Shown: piece after piece, positions 8,501-14,702 of the stretch
Layout of the letters: each line of letters starts with the position of its first letter
Position numbering within the stretch: position 1 is the first letter of the stretch
Assembly (NCBI GenBank): GCA_902792685.1
Contig: CADBAP010000004.1
Location: forward strand, 1-64,000
Direction: 5' to 3'
Length of the DNA stretch: 64,000 bases
From: an uncultured Prevotellaceae bacterium
Lineage (GTDB): Bacteria > Bacteroidota > Bacteroidia > Bacteroidales > Bacteroidaceae
Translations under genes and position numbers: made by a program
The notes under the pieces: generated by a model
The model's input: only the letters and a program-made list of their open reading frames with translations
The model's database searches: none
What the model was told of the DNA's origin: nothing

Positions 8501-9965
8501 CCTCACTATTTGGGTTCTCCAGCAAGGTGCGCTCCTTTACGAGGACGATACTTACTTTATTGACAATGTTCTTCGTCTGCGTCCTGTTTACCTCGTAGAT
8601 GAGCAGGGTAAGAGTCAGAAAGTGAAGGTTGTGAACAACGTTCCACAGATGTGGAGTTCTGCTCGTCTGAGTGAAAACTGGACAAAGATTCAGGCTACAG
8701 CAGCAAAGACTGATGGCTGGATGGATTCTCACTGGACTGGTACGGGCACAACTATGTCTGAAGATGCTGCTTACACCCAGTATCTCCACTTGAGTGATGG
8801 CAAACTCTTCAAAACTCTTCCAAGCGGAGGTACTTCGGTAACTAAGATCACTGATGCGCCAGCACCATCTGATCCGAACTATGTAAATTATTACAAGAAA
8901 GTCATCAATAAGGGTCCGAATCGTGAAGAGACTGCTGCAATCTACAATCTCTATAAAGCAGACTTGGACAAGAACTATGTAAATGTTGGTGATCCTATCA
9001 AACCATTTGCAGTCCATACGGGTCAGGCCATCAGTATCAATGACGGACAGTACATTGACAACAGCGACGACCAAACCGGCTATGTACTGGCATCAGGTGG
9101 TTATGCGAAGTATACCTTCGAGGTGAAAGCTGGTAAGACCTACTACTTTATTGGTGAAAGTACAAAAATTGGTCTGCGTGGATTCCAGTTTGTACCAACT
9201 GAGAATGTTTCTGCTCGTACAACAGTAGAAATTAATGCAGATGCAACTACATCACAAGACTATATTACCGGCAATACTGGCAAGACTGTAAACGTTACGC
9301 TTAACCGTACCTTCAAAGAAAACACATGGACCACACTCGTGTTGCCGTTCAGTGTAAGTGAGACGGCATTACAACAGGCACTTGGAACAAGTGAAAAGAA
9401 TGTTGACGTAATCCATTTTGACAATATTACCGGAGACAATAATAATGTCATTAGCATGAAGCGTCACTGGTACAAGATGATCGTTGCAGGAACACCGATA
9501 ATGATTTATCCGAGAACACCACTCACTTCGGTAACATTTAATGGTGTTCAAATAGAGGATACCGAGATCGACAACATCACAGGTTCATGCGACGACTACA
9601 CCATGATGGCAACATATAGCTATTTGGCTGATGGTTTGCAGACCAATGACTACTATATGAATACTAGTGGAAACTTCAGAAGATTTACAGGAACTACTAC
9701 TGCTGCTGTAAAAGCTACACGTGCTTGGCTGCGTCCGAAGAATGCAAGCAATGCGAAGGCTCTCACCACACTAATTGAAGATGTTGATGATGGTAACAAC
9801 CAGACAACAGGTATTTCTGTAATTGAAGACGAAGTTAATGGAAACAAAAACTACATTGACGGATACGTTTACAATCTGCAAGGACAACTTGTAAGCAAAG
9901 GCTCTATGAAGAACCTTCCACAGGGAATCTACGTTGTCAATGGAAAGAAAGTTGTTATCAAATAA
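2532..9965 (+). CDS. giant secreted multidomain surface protein (chitobiase-C-like and Ig-like repeats, T9SS-type C-terminal tail)
   Basis: A 2477-residue protein. A Sec signal peptide is clear (MMKKLITFLMLLSVFGIGNVWAD). The body is rich in Thr, Ser, Asn and Gly and nearly free of Cys, with many beta-sandwich-like segments resembling bacterial Ig-like (Big_2) modules. Around residues 1500, 1620 and 1745 are three copies of the motif YTTDGxDPV (VVYTTDGNDP, VIYYTTDGKDP, IFYTTNGDVP), typical of the chitobiase/hexosaminidase C-terminal-like domain of Bacteroidota surface proteins. The last 60 residues (YNLQGQLVSKG...LPQGIYVVNGKKVVIK) resemble the sorting tail of type IX secretion cargo, so export to the cell surface is inferred. 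No catalytic domain was recognised; adhesion or glycan binding is plausible but unproven. A small gene follows 30 bp downstream. Confidence 0.85.
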   Translation: MMKKLITFLMLLSVFGIGNVWADNADFSFATKWKSNSQIVNDITVTFSGTTSDQTGYRRIKKESTTSVSAAEGKSITSIAITFTDQTAGTPKTIPTTSEITVSPSGDSYSVTNEVLTWTGNSSSVVFTVGSSGNTEFDITNITVTYSDATPTEYDYVINIADLRFEHLTYGPGRTGIYGFDITTSGWQSQTSGDDFSLLLSPNTALSNNSFTVAVNSTNSSAKITQLVIVGDEGTFSDVTSVGANTYTTTKQDQLIWQNSDGAGTATISFITSSKRPAISQIYVKTDKAMSYSKQTPSLSFSPNTSGTADPNITDYQIDSRLMMGDQYFRADSYTVSNAEGSNATFNQYHLSTGKAGVNTGTAAGTATITANFDGTSNPFYNTASASYGLTINTPVVTANKTITIDDMRYSKVANSNGLNADDGLDRTLGGFAFTFSGKDGIKFNNGDGITIRKNNDSNIGTFTITPQKSGTGDIKITRVDIVTYPSSDKTNGTVTVSGLGANQEINNVSSFSFPNLNSGNGVNAFTMTAVSGTIYIKSFTIYYSLTGSAALNDAKVTPTLTWDRPSDSVTSGSEYTSPVLTTNPSNYDVTITNNNTDVATVKSTNRNTPPLITLSGEDGTSTITASAAASDFFNAAENAVYTVNVTPTTVSEKWNFTTLNVTNTINDTEWEKSGDYYKNKFTATQNTAYNTANTNSQIYELGLSRNNSGGLEAGQIRLFSSYMTFTNSAMLIKVPVTTGQKVLVTFDGGNGDTEAGFKITGATVDGDAGATKILSDATQTTATLTASANGYVTLETTKSKVKLYSIQVKTETRKTLDLRDSGSNTYEKNVGTGSTASTDNHFNHRVTFTPSDGAAEPITYTADASNFTITSSDPSVLDVSNVYIPEGSFGNSSSFYFNNIIPKASGTATLTVTFAGNENYLPSSYTSTAYTVYGPTSSYLVAAENQEIQQGQFSNITPKITDEKGNLLGIRLMDDGSGRYTTYVLGEEEDEPDYTDFFTFAYATGSGTGTNYTKITVNSETGRINTGDNDGEAAVGATRKITVTATPKEAYASAFSSTTAVTTELTVTIIEKTANIQVDFFWDADCTTPITLATSTVSGTDNTYADKVNVFDSGIFNNGFPNGRVIYAKPKNEGDAIWFSYAQKGDAAVIPANPSIDKKKRIFQYRRGIPIYIDDNLGSEDYVTVNVVATTYDANTKKYNLRGTVARLKFPKIVSHDRPDQPTYDPVSPDANASLNKDGRKIMNTAENVVAYGEGASKTKPTGNGTLVYGKFSTGTVYTTEQLINEKAVQQGKGSVPVVSTEVAKRRFTSVQIKHYTSTTEGNVDYNGADYISEQTYTEYWYLYDTDLRLYRNPEKTTAYPNQNINVKTSTALPYYKVMWYNKKNYDDPTNYDLGEAQEVSDYAGKIKYEITDNGGLTVGDEGDVKIDASTGVVTSLTNKEGRIKVTATYLGGEQHGGKSGEPQYTSTTDESTADFYVYIYDADKEVPTINPQSRNFTGMMTYTITAPENWDVVYTTDGNDPVVPASNVTPTTNYIAHTGSVSKKIGESTATITVDFTMADDATHTVKAIAYNPNNKEQYSVIVSESYTKKAPLPAPTFDPSGVAEPYKYNTNELTVQIACAYPSAVIYYTTDGKDPVIGASNTYKYSGLSKVVISGNVTITAVAYDPVAQIYSAIIPSVYQYSSEMNKPFFQISTDNGATWYGYSTEDASTFELNGKKWYNGQSRDITPSTQIRIVDPNPVTGTIFYTTNGDVPADNATTLIYSEGYPFTVGKTTIGQAITILEDAQSPVSTANFTISTATYGNVWEAVTETTTAGKTWKDVDKRGIFADDGFTISTNAGLVVSTKETGTENAKGYKVNKNSIQGETNSNGGTTSKMYAQPYITATLGGKMPYDDQKNEQKAGKEWIEMTIADAAIGAPIDGVGTYSLKNDDNVRDENRRNFRHAYLYRTDGRTAVDAEHPAPTVHQKTFSVPASGSYVRFEPERDGDLTIWVLQQGALLYEDDTYFIDNVLRLRPVYLVDEQGKSQKVKVVNNVPQMWSSARLSENWTKIQATAAKTDGWMDSHWTGTGTTMSEDAAYTQYLHLSDGKLFKTLPSGGTSVTKITDAPAPSDPNYVNYYKKVINKGPNREETAAIYNLYKADLDKNYVNVGDPIKPFAVHTGQAISINDGQYIDNSDDQTGYVLASGGYAKYTFEVKAGKTYYFIGESTKIGLRGFQFVPTENVSARTTVEINADATTSQDYITGNTGKTVNVTLNRTFKENTWTTLVLPFSVSETALQQALGTSEKNVDVIHFDNITGDNNNVISMKRHWYKMIVAGTPIMIYPRTPLTSVTFNGVQIEDTEIDNITGSCDDYTMMATYSYLADGLQTNDYYMNTSGNFRRFTGTTTAAVKATRAWLRPKNASNAKALTTLIEDVDDGNNQTTGISVIEDEVNGNKNYIDGYVYNLQGQLVSKGSMKNLPQGIYVVNGKKVVIK

Positions 9966-9995
9966 AAATGAATAATTTAAAGGAAAAGTACCATT

Positions 9996-10202
9996 ATGAA
10001 AAAAATATATAGTAGTCCTCAGACCTGTGTTGTTAAGGTACAATTTAATGCCATCATGCTGGGGACATCTCCTGGCACACAACTAGGCAATGCGGATCCA
10101 AACGACAGTTCTAACACCCCAAAGCCAGAAATGGAAGGTGATAGCGATACTGCAAACGACATGGGTGCCAGAAGCTTCACCTTTTGGGACGATTGGGAAT
10201 AA
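9996..10202 (+). CDS. small protein downstream of the giant surface protein
   Basis: A 68-residue protein starting MKKIYSSPQTCVVKVQ and ending in an acidic, aromatic tail (GARSFTFWDDWE). There is no signal peptide or membrane segment. Short proteins of this form (MKKxYxxP start, WDD/WE end) are, to my recollection, common after large secreted proteins in Prevotella and Bacteroides, but no function is known to me. The ATG follows an A-rich leader (AAAGGAAAAGTACC), and the 30-bp spacing implies co-transcription with the upstream gene. A longer frame that overlaps it at 10090-10359 has no supporting features. Confidence 0.7.
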   Translation: MKKIYSSPQTCVVKVQFNAIMLGTSPGTQLGNADPNDSSNTPKPEMEGDSDTANDMGARSFTFWDDWE

Positions 10203-10231
10203 ACGATTACATCAAAACTCTATATGGACAG

Positions 10232-10260
10232 CAGTTGCAACTCTTGTAGTTGCAGCTGCT
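10232..10260 (+). terminator. probable terminator hairpin after the surface-protein operon
   Basis: GCAGTTGCAACT (10232-10243), loop CTTGT, AGTTGCAGCTGC (10249-10260): a 12-bp stem with one mismatch, followed by TGTTGTTTTG. It lies 30 bp after the small gene's stop. The U tract is interrupted, so strength is uncertain. Confidence 0.55.
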
Positions 10261-10332
10261 GTTGTTTTGTATGGATACAAGTATTGCAGTTGGAGGTATG
10301 CAGTTGTAAATTTTGAAGGTTTGAACGAAATG

Positions 10333-10471
10333 ACTACAACACTACACCAAAAATGCTGAAAAGGCCGATGGATAAAGGGATTTCCTTTGATGTAGTCTTG
10401 GTCAAAGACTACACCAAACGCAAGGTCTTTATTTATGGGGGTTCCCGAAGGTTTTGGTGTAGTGTCGTAGT
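10333..10471. repeat. nested palindromes with TTTGGTGTAGTC core
   Basis: Outer arms 10333-10352 (ACTACAACACTACACCAAAA) and 10452-10471 are inverted over 20 bp with one mismatch. Inside is a second hairpin at 10386-10418, TTTGATGTAGTCTT and AAGACTACACCAAA with a short loop and one mismatch. Inner and outer arms share the word TGTAGT. There is no coding potential here. Confidence 0.7.
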
Positions 10472-10497
10472 GTTTTTGAAGTAAAAGGGTAAAAACT

Positions 10498-10580
10498 ATG
10501 CTTTTGCAAGGCAAAAGGTGTCCTTTTGATCGGTAAAAGGTATGCTTTTGAAAGGTCATAGTTATGCTTTTGAAAAGAAA
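10498..10580. repeat. degenerate 21-22-bp direct repeat, four units, upstream of the purH promoter
   Basis: The core CTTTTGnAAGG or a close variant recurs near 10501, 10522, 10545 and 10567 with 21-23-bp spacing; three of the four begin ATGCTTTTG. The array ends 12 bp before the TTTG element of the next promoter, so it could be an operator array. Confidence 0.5.
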
Positions 10581-10592
10581 TAGTTTTTTCTT

Positions 10593-10623
10593 TTTGTATT
10601 GTCCATAGAATTTAGTACCTTTG
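10593..10623 (+). promoter_or_regulatory. Bacteroidota promoter for the purH-like gene
   Basis: TTTG at 10593-10596, a 19-bp spacer and TACCTTTG at 10616-10623 match the -33/-7 consensus. Expected start near 10630 gives a leader of about 45 nt before the ATG at 10674. Confidence 0.75.
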
Positions 10624-10673
10624 TCATCTCTAAACTCCCATTAAGGCAAAACAATCGAATCAGGTAAAAAGAT

Positions 10674-11855
10674 ATGAAAGAACTTGCATTGAAGTACGGA
10701 TGTAATCCGAATCAGAAGCCTTCACGCATTTATATGGAAGAAGGCGAGTTGCCCATTGAAGTATTGAATGGCCGTCCTGGCTATATCAACTTCCTAGATG
10801 CTCTGAACTCATGGCAGCTGGTGAAGGAACTGAAGCAGGCTACAGGTCTGCCTGCAGCAGCCTCGTTCAAACACGTAAGCCCTGCTGGTGCTGCCGTAGG
10901 TCTTCCCTTGAGCGACACGCTGAAGAAAATCTATTTCGTGGATGACATCAAAATGGAGCTTTCTCCCCTCGCCTGTGCTTATGCCCGTGCCCGCGGCGCC
11001 GACCGTATGTGTTCGTATGGTGACTTCGTGGCATTGAGCGACACCTGTGATGCTGCTACGGCGACGTTAATTAAACGTGAGGTGAGCGACGGTGTGATTG
11101 CACCTGACTACACGCCGGAAGCCATCGAGATTCTAAAGGCAAAACGCAAGGGTACCTATAACGTCATCAAGATTAATCCGAACTACGTACCCGACCCCAT
11201 CGAGCGCAAACAAGTGTTCGGCATTACCTTTGAGCAGGGACGTAATGAGATTCGTCTGGACGATCCTGCATTGTTTGAAAACATACCGACCAAGAACAAA
11301 ACGTTTACAGATGATGCAAAACGCGACTTGATCATTGCACTCATCACCTTGAAATATACCCAAAGTAACAGTGTTTGCTACGTAAAAGACGGACAGGCTA
11401 TCGGCATTGGAGCTGGTCAGCAGAGCCGCATCCACTGTACTCGTCTGGCTGGACAGAAGGCCGACATCTGGTGGCTGCGCCAGTCGCCGAAAGTGATGAA
11501 CTTGCCGTTTAAGGCAGATATCCGCCGTGCTGACCGCGACAACACCATTGACGTGTATATCAGCGATGAATATGAGGATGTATTGCGTGATGGTACCTGG
11601 CAGTTGTTCTTCACAGAAAAACCGGAAGTATTTACGGCAGAAGAGAAGAAAGCCTGGATTGCCCAGAACACGAAGGTAGCCTTAGGCAGCGATGCCTTCT
11701 TCCCGTTTGGTGATAATATTGAGCGTGCCCATAAGAGCGGTGTGGAGTTTATTGCACAGGCAGGCGGCAGCATCCGCGATGACCATGTGATCATGACTTG
11801 CGATAAATATGGTATCGCTATGGCATTTACTGGCGTAAGATTATTTCATCACTAA
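10674..11855 (+). CDS. stand-alone AICAR transformylase (PurH C-terminal domain homologue)
   Basis: A 393-residue protein matching the AICARFT/transformylase part of PurH, which transfers a formyl group from 10-formyl-tetrahydrofolate to AICAR in purine synthesis. The catalytic Lys-His pair is visible in SFKHVSPAGAA near residue 65. The segment SNSVCYVKDGQAIGIGAGQQSR and the C-terminal AQAGGSIRDDHVI are family hallmarks. Bifunctional PurH is normally about 510 residues, with an MGS-like IMP cyclohydrolase domain in front; that domain is absent here, and the protein starts directly with the transformylase fold. A full-length PurH may exist elsewhere, in which case this is a paralogue. It has its own promoter and stands alone. 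Confidence 0.88.
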   Translation: MKELALKYGCNPNQKPSRIYMEEGELPIEVLNGRPGYINFLDALNSWQLVKELKQATGLPAAASFKHVSPAGAAVGLPLSDTLKKIYFVDDIKMELSPLACAYARARGADRMCSYGDFVALSDTCDAATATLIKREVSDGVIAPDYTPEAIEILKAKRKGTYNVIKINPNYVPDPIERKQVFGITFEQGRNEIRLDDPALFENIPTKNKTFTDDAKRDLIIALITLKYTQSNSVCYVKDGQAIGIGAGQQSRIHCTRLAGQKADIWWLRQSPKVMNLPFKADIRRADRDNTIDVYISDEYEDVLRDGTWQLFFTEKPEVFTAEEKKAWIAQNTKVALGSDAFFPFGDNIERAHKSGVEFIAQAGGSIRDDHVIMTCDKYGIAMAFTGVRLFHH

Positions 11856-11865
11856 TCGATTATGG

Positions 11866-12010
11866 AGTTAAATAGGAAGTTAAATAGGAAGTTATAGGCC
11901 TTCGGCCTAGGGAGTTATGCGCTACGCGCAGGACGGAAGTTTTGCCAGCTACAAAATCTATTGTCCATTTTAACTCCCACGAGTGAAGCGAGTTAACTCC
12001 CACTTTTACT
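11866..12010. repeat. structured intergenic repeat cluster
   Basis: This spacer has a direct repeat AAATAGGAAGTT (two copies, 11882-11905 region), then two perfect small hairpins with three-base loops: TAGGCC-TTC-GGCCTA (11895-11909) and TGCGC-TAC-GCGCA (11918-11930). GGGAGTTA and its complement TAACTCCC occur in both orientations across the spacer. No gene is apparent. The first hairpin could act as a weak terminator for the purH-like gene but lacks a U tract. Confidence 0.6.
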
Positions 12011-12034
12011 CCCGAAACTTAAGGCATTGAAGAA

Positions 12035-12223
12035 ATGGATGATTTTCAAGACATATTGATTAGCGGTATAAACTTCAAACGCGGCGGCACGTCTCAACCC
12101 AAGAACGATGATAAGGTGAAGACGAAAGCCAAAAAGAAGAAATATATAACGGGTGCTCACGGTAGCGGTTCTGCCATGCAGAAAGCGAAATACCGTAAAC
12201 AACGGGCGAATAGAAGGAAGTAA
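12035..12223 (+). CDS. small basic protein of unknown function
   Basis: A 62-residue frame (MDDFQDILISGINFKRGG...). The first half has a mixed sequence; the second half is very rich in Lys and Arg (KTKAKKKKY, KAKYRKQRANRRK), suggesting nucleic-acid or ribosome binding. There is no signal peptide. I do not recognise a family. Support is modest: intact start, coding-like composition and a location between two repeat clusters. An inverted repeat follows immediately. Confidence 0.45.
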   Translation: MDDFQDILISGINFKRGGTSQPKNDDKVKTKAKKKKYITGAHGSGSAMQKAKYRKQRANRRK

Positions 12224-12229
12224 AAGCCC

Positions 12230-12254
12230 CCTCCTAACCTCCCCCATTAGGAGG
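12230..12254. repeat. CCTCCTAA/TTAGGAGG inverted repeat
   Basis: CCTCCTAA (12230-12237) and TTAGGAGG (12247-12254) form an 8-bp perfect stem with a C-rich 9-nt loop. No U tract follows, so it is more likely a dispersed palindrome than an efficient terminator. Confidence 0.5.
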
Positions 12255-12294
12255 AGGAACATAAAGTTAGAATTTTCGTCATTATTAATTAAGC

Positions 12295-12343
12295 ATTGAA
12301 CTACGTTCGATAATTAAGCATTAAGCATTAAGAATTAAGCATT
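12295..12343 (+). repeat. 49-bp structured repeat, copy A (left of the radical SAM cassette)
   Basis: The copy begins with the hairpin GAAC-TAC-GTTC and continues as heptads of AATTAAG/CATTAAG. It is 45/49 identical to 13812-13860 and ends seven bases before the ATG of the lipoprotein gene. Confidence 0.8.
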
Positions 12344-12349
12344 ATAATT

Positions 12350-12751
12350 ATGAAAATCAAATGGCTCAACCCACTAGTGCTATCATGCCTCTCTACGGCA
12401 TTTGTAGCACTCGGATTCGGATCCTGCCGTTCGCAGAGCAATCTGGAAATACAGCAGAAACGCGCTGAGTTGGAAGGTAAGATGGATAATATCCAACGAC
12501 AGATTGCTGACAACCATGCGAAATTGGCAAAGATGCGTTCCGACTATGAGAACATCGGACGTGCCGAATGTGTGTATGGCGGTCCTAACATGATGGAGGA
12601 GGCTATTGCACGCATGGAAGAGCGTCAGGCAAGACAGCGTGAAGATGCTCAAAAACAAATGGACGCCGTACAGCACTCCATTGACAGTCTGAATGGCGAA
12701 AGTGCCAAGGTTCAACAACAGCTGGACGATTTATACCAGAAAAAGAAATGA
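12350..12751 (+). CDS. putative lipoprotein paired with a radical SAM enzyme
   Basis: A 133-residue protein with an N-terminal signal peptide ending in a lipobox-like FGSC (Cys26), so membrane anchoring by lipidation is inferred. Residues 30-68 and 80-130 are charged, Gln-rich and heptad-like, and probably form coiled coils. Between them lies the only other mature Cys in a compact motif, C74-V-Y-G-G-P. Its stop codon overlaps the start of the radical SAM gene by four bases (ATGA), so the two are translationally coupled. I recall a Bacteroidota family of short lipoproteins with a YGxP motif always beside a radical SAM/SPASM protein (rSAM/lipoprotein system, TIGR04134-like); this fits, but I could not verify it. 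The C-V-Y-G-G-P motif would be the natural modification site. Confidence 0.75.
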   Translation: MKIKWLNPLVLSCLSTAFVALGFGSCRSQSNLEIQQKRAELEGKMDNIQRQIADNHAKLAKMRSDYENIGRAECVYGGPNMMEEAIARMEERQARQREDAQKQMDAVQHSIDSLNGESAKVQQQLDDLYQKKK

Positions 12752-13830
12752 AGTATCGCGGACTCTCGCTGAGGAAACGCTTAGGTCTGGAGATACAACG
12801 GAAGATACAGCAACATATCATTGCTGACCATCCGTTGTATCAGTTGTTTTGGGAGTGTACGCTACGCTGCAATCTGCACTGTCGCCATTGCGGCAGCGAC
12901 TGCAAGACGGTTGCCGGACACGACGACATGCCGATGGAGGATTTCATCCGCGTACTTGACAGCATCGCTGCCAAAACCGACTCGCGAAAGGTTTTCGTCA
13001 TCATCACGGGTGGCGAGCCATTGGTCAGGGAAGACATTGTGGAGTGTTGCCGAGCTATTCACGAACACGGGTTCCCGTGGGGAATGGTCACCAACGGACT
13101 GTACCTTACACCTAAACTATTCCACCAGTTGGTTGATGCCGGTATGCACGCGATGACGATCAGCCTCGACGGTTTGGAAGAGAACCACAACTGGATGCGT
13201 GGCAATAAGGACAGCTTCCGTGCTGTTTCCGATGCCATTGACCTGTTGCGCACAGAGCCGCATATCGTATGGGATATCGTCACTTGTGCCACAGAACATA
13301 ACTTCAGCGAGTTGCCTGCCCTGCGCGAGTACCTTATAAAAAAAGGTGTACCCTCTTGGCGCCTGCTCGACGTGTTCCCCGTTGGCCGTGCTGCAACAAC
13401 ACCAGAAGTGTTATTAACTGACGAACATTTCCGCCAACTGCTGGAATTCATCCGTGAGACACGCCGTGAAGGACTCATCCGAACAGCATACGGCTGTGAG
13501 GGATTTGTGGGGGAATACGAATTAGACGTTCGCGACTATGGTTTCTTCTGTAAGGCAGGCATCACAGTCGGCTCCGTTCTCATCGATGGCAGCATCTCTG
13601 CCTGCTCCAGCATCCGCTCAGACTATCAACAAGGCAACATCTACCAAGACGACTTCATGGATGTATGGGAAAACCGTTTCCAACTGTACCGCGACCGTAA
13701 GTGGATGCACAAGGACGACTGCGGTGAATGTAATATGTTCCGCTATTGCAAAGGTAGCGGCATGCACCTACGCGATGGTAATGGCAAACTGCTGCAATGT
13801 CACGTAAAAAGATTGAGCTTCGCTCGATAA
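12748..13830 (+). CDS. radical SAM/SPASM enzyme of a lipoprotein-associated system
   Basis: A 360-residue protein. The radical SAM cluster motif is C41-NLH-C45-RH-C48 (CX3CX2C), with extra Cys at 37 and 52; the SAM-binding GGEP motif follows (TGGEPLV). The C-terminal part has a SPASM-type Cys set (FFCKAG, ISACSS, CGECNMFRYC, LQCH), expected to bind auxiliary 4Fe-4S clusters as in peptide-modifying maturases. It is coupled by a 4-bp overlap to the lipoprotein gene, its likely substrate or partner. Size and architecture fit what I recall as TIGR04133 (rSAM with lipoprotein). The last five codons and the stop (LSFAR*) lie inside a structured repeat, so the C-terminus is set by the repeat. Confidence 0.85.
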   Translation: MKYRGLSLRKRLGLEIQRKIQQHIIADHPLYQLFWECTLRCNLHCRHCGSDCKTVAGHDDMPMEDFIRVLDSIAAKTDSRKVFVIITGGEPLVREDIVECCRAIHEHGFPWGMVTNGLYLTPKLFHQLVDAGMHAMTISLDGLEENHNWMRGNKDSFRAVSDAIDLLRTEPHIVWDIVTCATEHNFSELPALREYLIKKGVPSWRLLDVFPVGRAATTPEVLLTDEHFRQLLEFIRETRREGLIRTAYGCEGFVGEYELDVRDYGFFCKAGITVGSVLIDGSISACSSIRSDYQQGNIYQDDFMDVWENRFQLYRDRKWMHKDDCGECNMFRYCKGSGMHLRDGNGKLLQCHVKRLSFAR

Positions 13831-13860
13831 TTAAGCATTAAGAATTAAGAATTAAGCATT
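13812..13860 (+). repeat. 49-bp structured repeat, copy B (right of the radical SAM cassette)
   Basis: 45/49 identical to 12295-12343. The leading hairpin is GAGC-TTC-GCTC; compared with copy A two differences form a compensatory A-T to G-C pair, so the stem is kept. It contains the stop codon of the radical SAM gene on the plus strand and of pgeF on the minus strand. Confidence 0.8.
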
Positions 13861-14702
13861 AAAATCCCTGTTAGGATTCTGCCGCTGTTGATGCCTAATC
13901 GGCGAGCAGAAAAGAAGGTATCCACATGGTCATACGTACAAATGTTTGACATGTGGATATTTTCTGTCTGTACCCCTTCGCCTTCTAACTGCATCTGATT
14001 ACAGCGGGGAAGGTTGAGATGCCAGGAGATTTCACAATTGGACGATTTACTATGTACCATTGACTGGGCAGCTTGAGGATTTTTAGGATACCTCGCGGCG
14101 ATTTGGGACATTGCGAAATCATTCTTCTCGAATTCCTCATATACCTCATCGCCTACCTCAAAGTTTTTCAGGGAGATACCAGGACCTATGACGGCCTTCA
14201 GCTGATGGGGATTAGTCTGATAGGTATGTTGCATTGCAGCAATAGCCTTTTCAACGATACGAGCAACCGTTCCTCGCCATCCTGCATGAACAGCAGCGAT
14301 AGCGTGATGGGCCTCATCATAGAGCAAAACGGGAATACAGTCGGCTGTGGATACTGCGATGCATACGCCTTGAAGATTTGTCATCACGGCATCAATACCT
14401 TCTAACAACGGTTGACGGTCTTCATCAGACAATGAAAGGAATGCCTCATCAATGACTCGCACTTCTGTTTGATGTGTCTGATGCGGATACACCAAGTGTG
14501 ATTCATCGATACCGAGTTGCTTACAGAGACGTTGTTTGTTTTCTGCGATATGTGCAGGATGGTCGCCACAATAGTGGTTCACATTAAAAGCGACATAGGA
14601 GCCTTCACTGACACCACCTTGTCGGGTGCTGCTGAAGGCTACTACGCCGTCGGCTATCTGATAATGGTGCAAGACGGGCACCTCAGTCTTCTTCGTACTC
14701 AA
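13845..14702 (-). CDS. pgeF: peptidoglycan editing factor / laccase-domain protein PgeF
   Basis: A 285-residue YfiH/LACC1 (DUF152) family protein. The metal and nucleoside binding signatures are present: [20 protein letters not shown] and [11 protein letters not shown]. coli PgeF prevents incorporation of the wrong amino acid into peptidoglycan; related proteins act as purine nucleoside phosphorylases or deaminases. It overlaps the obgE 3' end by 20 bp, placing it last in the hpt-adk-obgE-pgeF run. The terminal residues MLNS and the stop codon are encoded by the AATTAAG-type repeat. Confidence 0.9.
   Translation of the reverse strand: MSTKKTEVPVLHHYQIADGVVAFSSTRQGGVSEGSYVAFNVNHYCGDHPAHIAENKQRLCKQLGIDESHLVYPHQTHQTEVRVIDEAFLSLSDEDRQPLLEGIDAVMTNLQGVCIAVSTADCIPVLLYDEAHHAIAAVHAGWRGTVARIVEKAIAAMQHTYQTNPHQLKAVIGPGISLKNFEVGDEVYEEFEKNDFAMSQIAARYPKNPQAAQSMVHSKSSNCEISWHLNLPRCNQMQLEGEGVQTENIHMSNICTYDHVDTFFSARRLGINSGRILTGILMLNS

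Noticed and set aside
10090..10359. 89-residue plus-strand frame overlapping the small gene after the surface protein
   Set aside because: It overlaps the better-supported 9996-10202 gene and runs through the terminator hairpin and repeat sequence; the product has no recognisable features.
12035..12223. RiPP precursor for the radical SAM enzyme
   Set aside because: The peptide is separated from the enzyme by a repeat and the lipoprotein gene, has no Cys and no leader/core pattern; the coupled lipoprotein is the better candidate.
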